DNA from: Pseudomonadota bacterium
Lineage (GTDB): Bacteria; Pseudomonadota; Alphaproteobacteria; UBA8366; JADFVY01
Reading direction: 5' to 3'
DNA length: 6,324 nt
Assembly: GCA_015222795.1 (NCBI GenBank)
Contig: JADFVY010000493.1
Location: forward strand, 1-6,324
Part shown: positions 6,060 through 6,324 of the stretch, one piece after another
How the letters are laid out: every line of letters begins with the position of its first letter
Position numbering within the stretch: the first letter of the stretch is position 1
Program-made: the position numbers and the translations under genes
The notes under the pieces: generated by a model
The model's input: only the letters and a program-made list of their open reading frames with translations
Database searches by the model: none
What the model was told of the DNA's origin: nothing

Positions 6060-6324
6060 TCAGGCCACGCTTTGACGCTTCAGCAATTCGGGGAAATATT
6101 CGCGCAGTTTCTGGATTTTCGGCGCGGAGAAACAGGCGATATAGGGCTGGGCCGGGTTTCGCGCGACGTAATCCTGATGATAGGGCTCGCCTTCGTAGAA
6201 GGTATCGAGCAAGGCAACCTCGGTGACAATCGGCCCGGAAAATGCCTCCGCCTCATTAAGCTGGCGGATATAGCTTTCCGCCACTTCGCGCTGGACCGCA
6301 TCCATATGAAAAATGACCGAGCGG
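6060..6324 (-). CDS. msrA: Peptide-methionine (S)-S-oxide reductase MsrA, C-terminal part (runs off the window)
   Basis: MsrA reduces the S-epimer of methionine sulfoxide in proteins and free Met, using a catalytic Cys in an N-terminal GCFW-type motif. Only the last 87 residues are in the window. They show the MsrA pattern: RSVIF at the edge (usual YRS.I strand), QREVAESYIRQLN helix, IVTEVALLDTFYEGEPYHQDY (the conserved YHQ.Y helix), then ARNPAQPYIACFSAPKIQKL. The frame stays open to the window edge, so the Met at 6303-6305 is internal and the real start, with the catalytic Cys, lies beyond 6324. Stop is TGA at 6060-6062, directly beside the palindrome. One Cys lies in the visible part (in PYIACFSAP); a role as resolving Cys is not established. 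Confidence 0.9.
   Translation of the reverse strand, partial: RSVIFHMDAVQREVAESYIRQLNEAEAFSGPIVTEVALLDTFYEGEPYHQDYVARNPAQPYIACFSAPKIQKLREYFPELLKRQSVA

Noticed and set aside
6060..6305. Complete 81-residue gene starting at the Met at 6305
   Set aside because: The frame is open to the window edge and the upstream codons read RSVIFH, matching the MsrA body; this is the C-terminal part of a longer gene.

Overview
The window is high-GC DNA, probably from an alphaproteobacterium (inferred from base composition, Shine-Dalgarno style and gene families, not from a marker gene). All five genes are on the minus strand, so the window reads from right to left.

From the right edge: (i) the C-terminal part of a methionine sulfoxide reductase, msrA (6060-6324), whose start is outside the window; (ii) a 62-bp near-perfect, AT-richer palindrome with CTAG ends (5997-6058), one base past the msrA stop; (iii) an M24 'pita-bread' fold enzyme (4643-5911) whose metal-ligand spacing and lost peptidase histidines point to the DddP (DMSP lyase) type rather than to an Xaa-Pro peptidase; (iv) a secreted DUF4139 protein of unknown function (2402-4504); (v) a branched-chain-amino-acid-type (HAAT) periplasmic binding protein (1053-2195), followed after 57 nt by its LivH-type permease (114-992). 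The remaining Liv components (second permease and two ATPases) are not in the window and would be expected past the left edge. A second long inverted repeat, with hairpins nested in its loop (3-100), follows livH.

The binding protein and permease clearly work together as one ABC importer; its ligand cannot be read from the sequence. The DUF4139 gene, the DddP-like gene and msrA each have their own intergenic gap (138-194 nt) with dyad symmetries, so they look like separately expressed neighbours more than one operon. No stretch over 300 bases lacks a gene. There is no CRISPR array, tRNA, rRNA or recognisable transposase. The two most interesting signals are the DddP-like enzyme and the two large palindromes.
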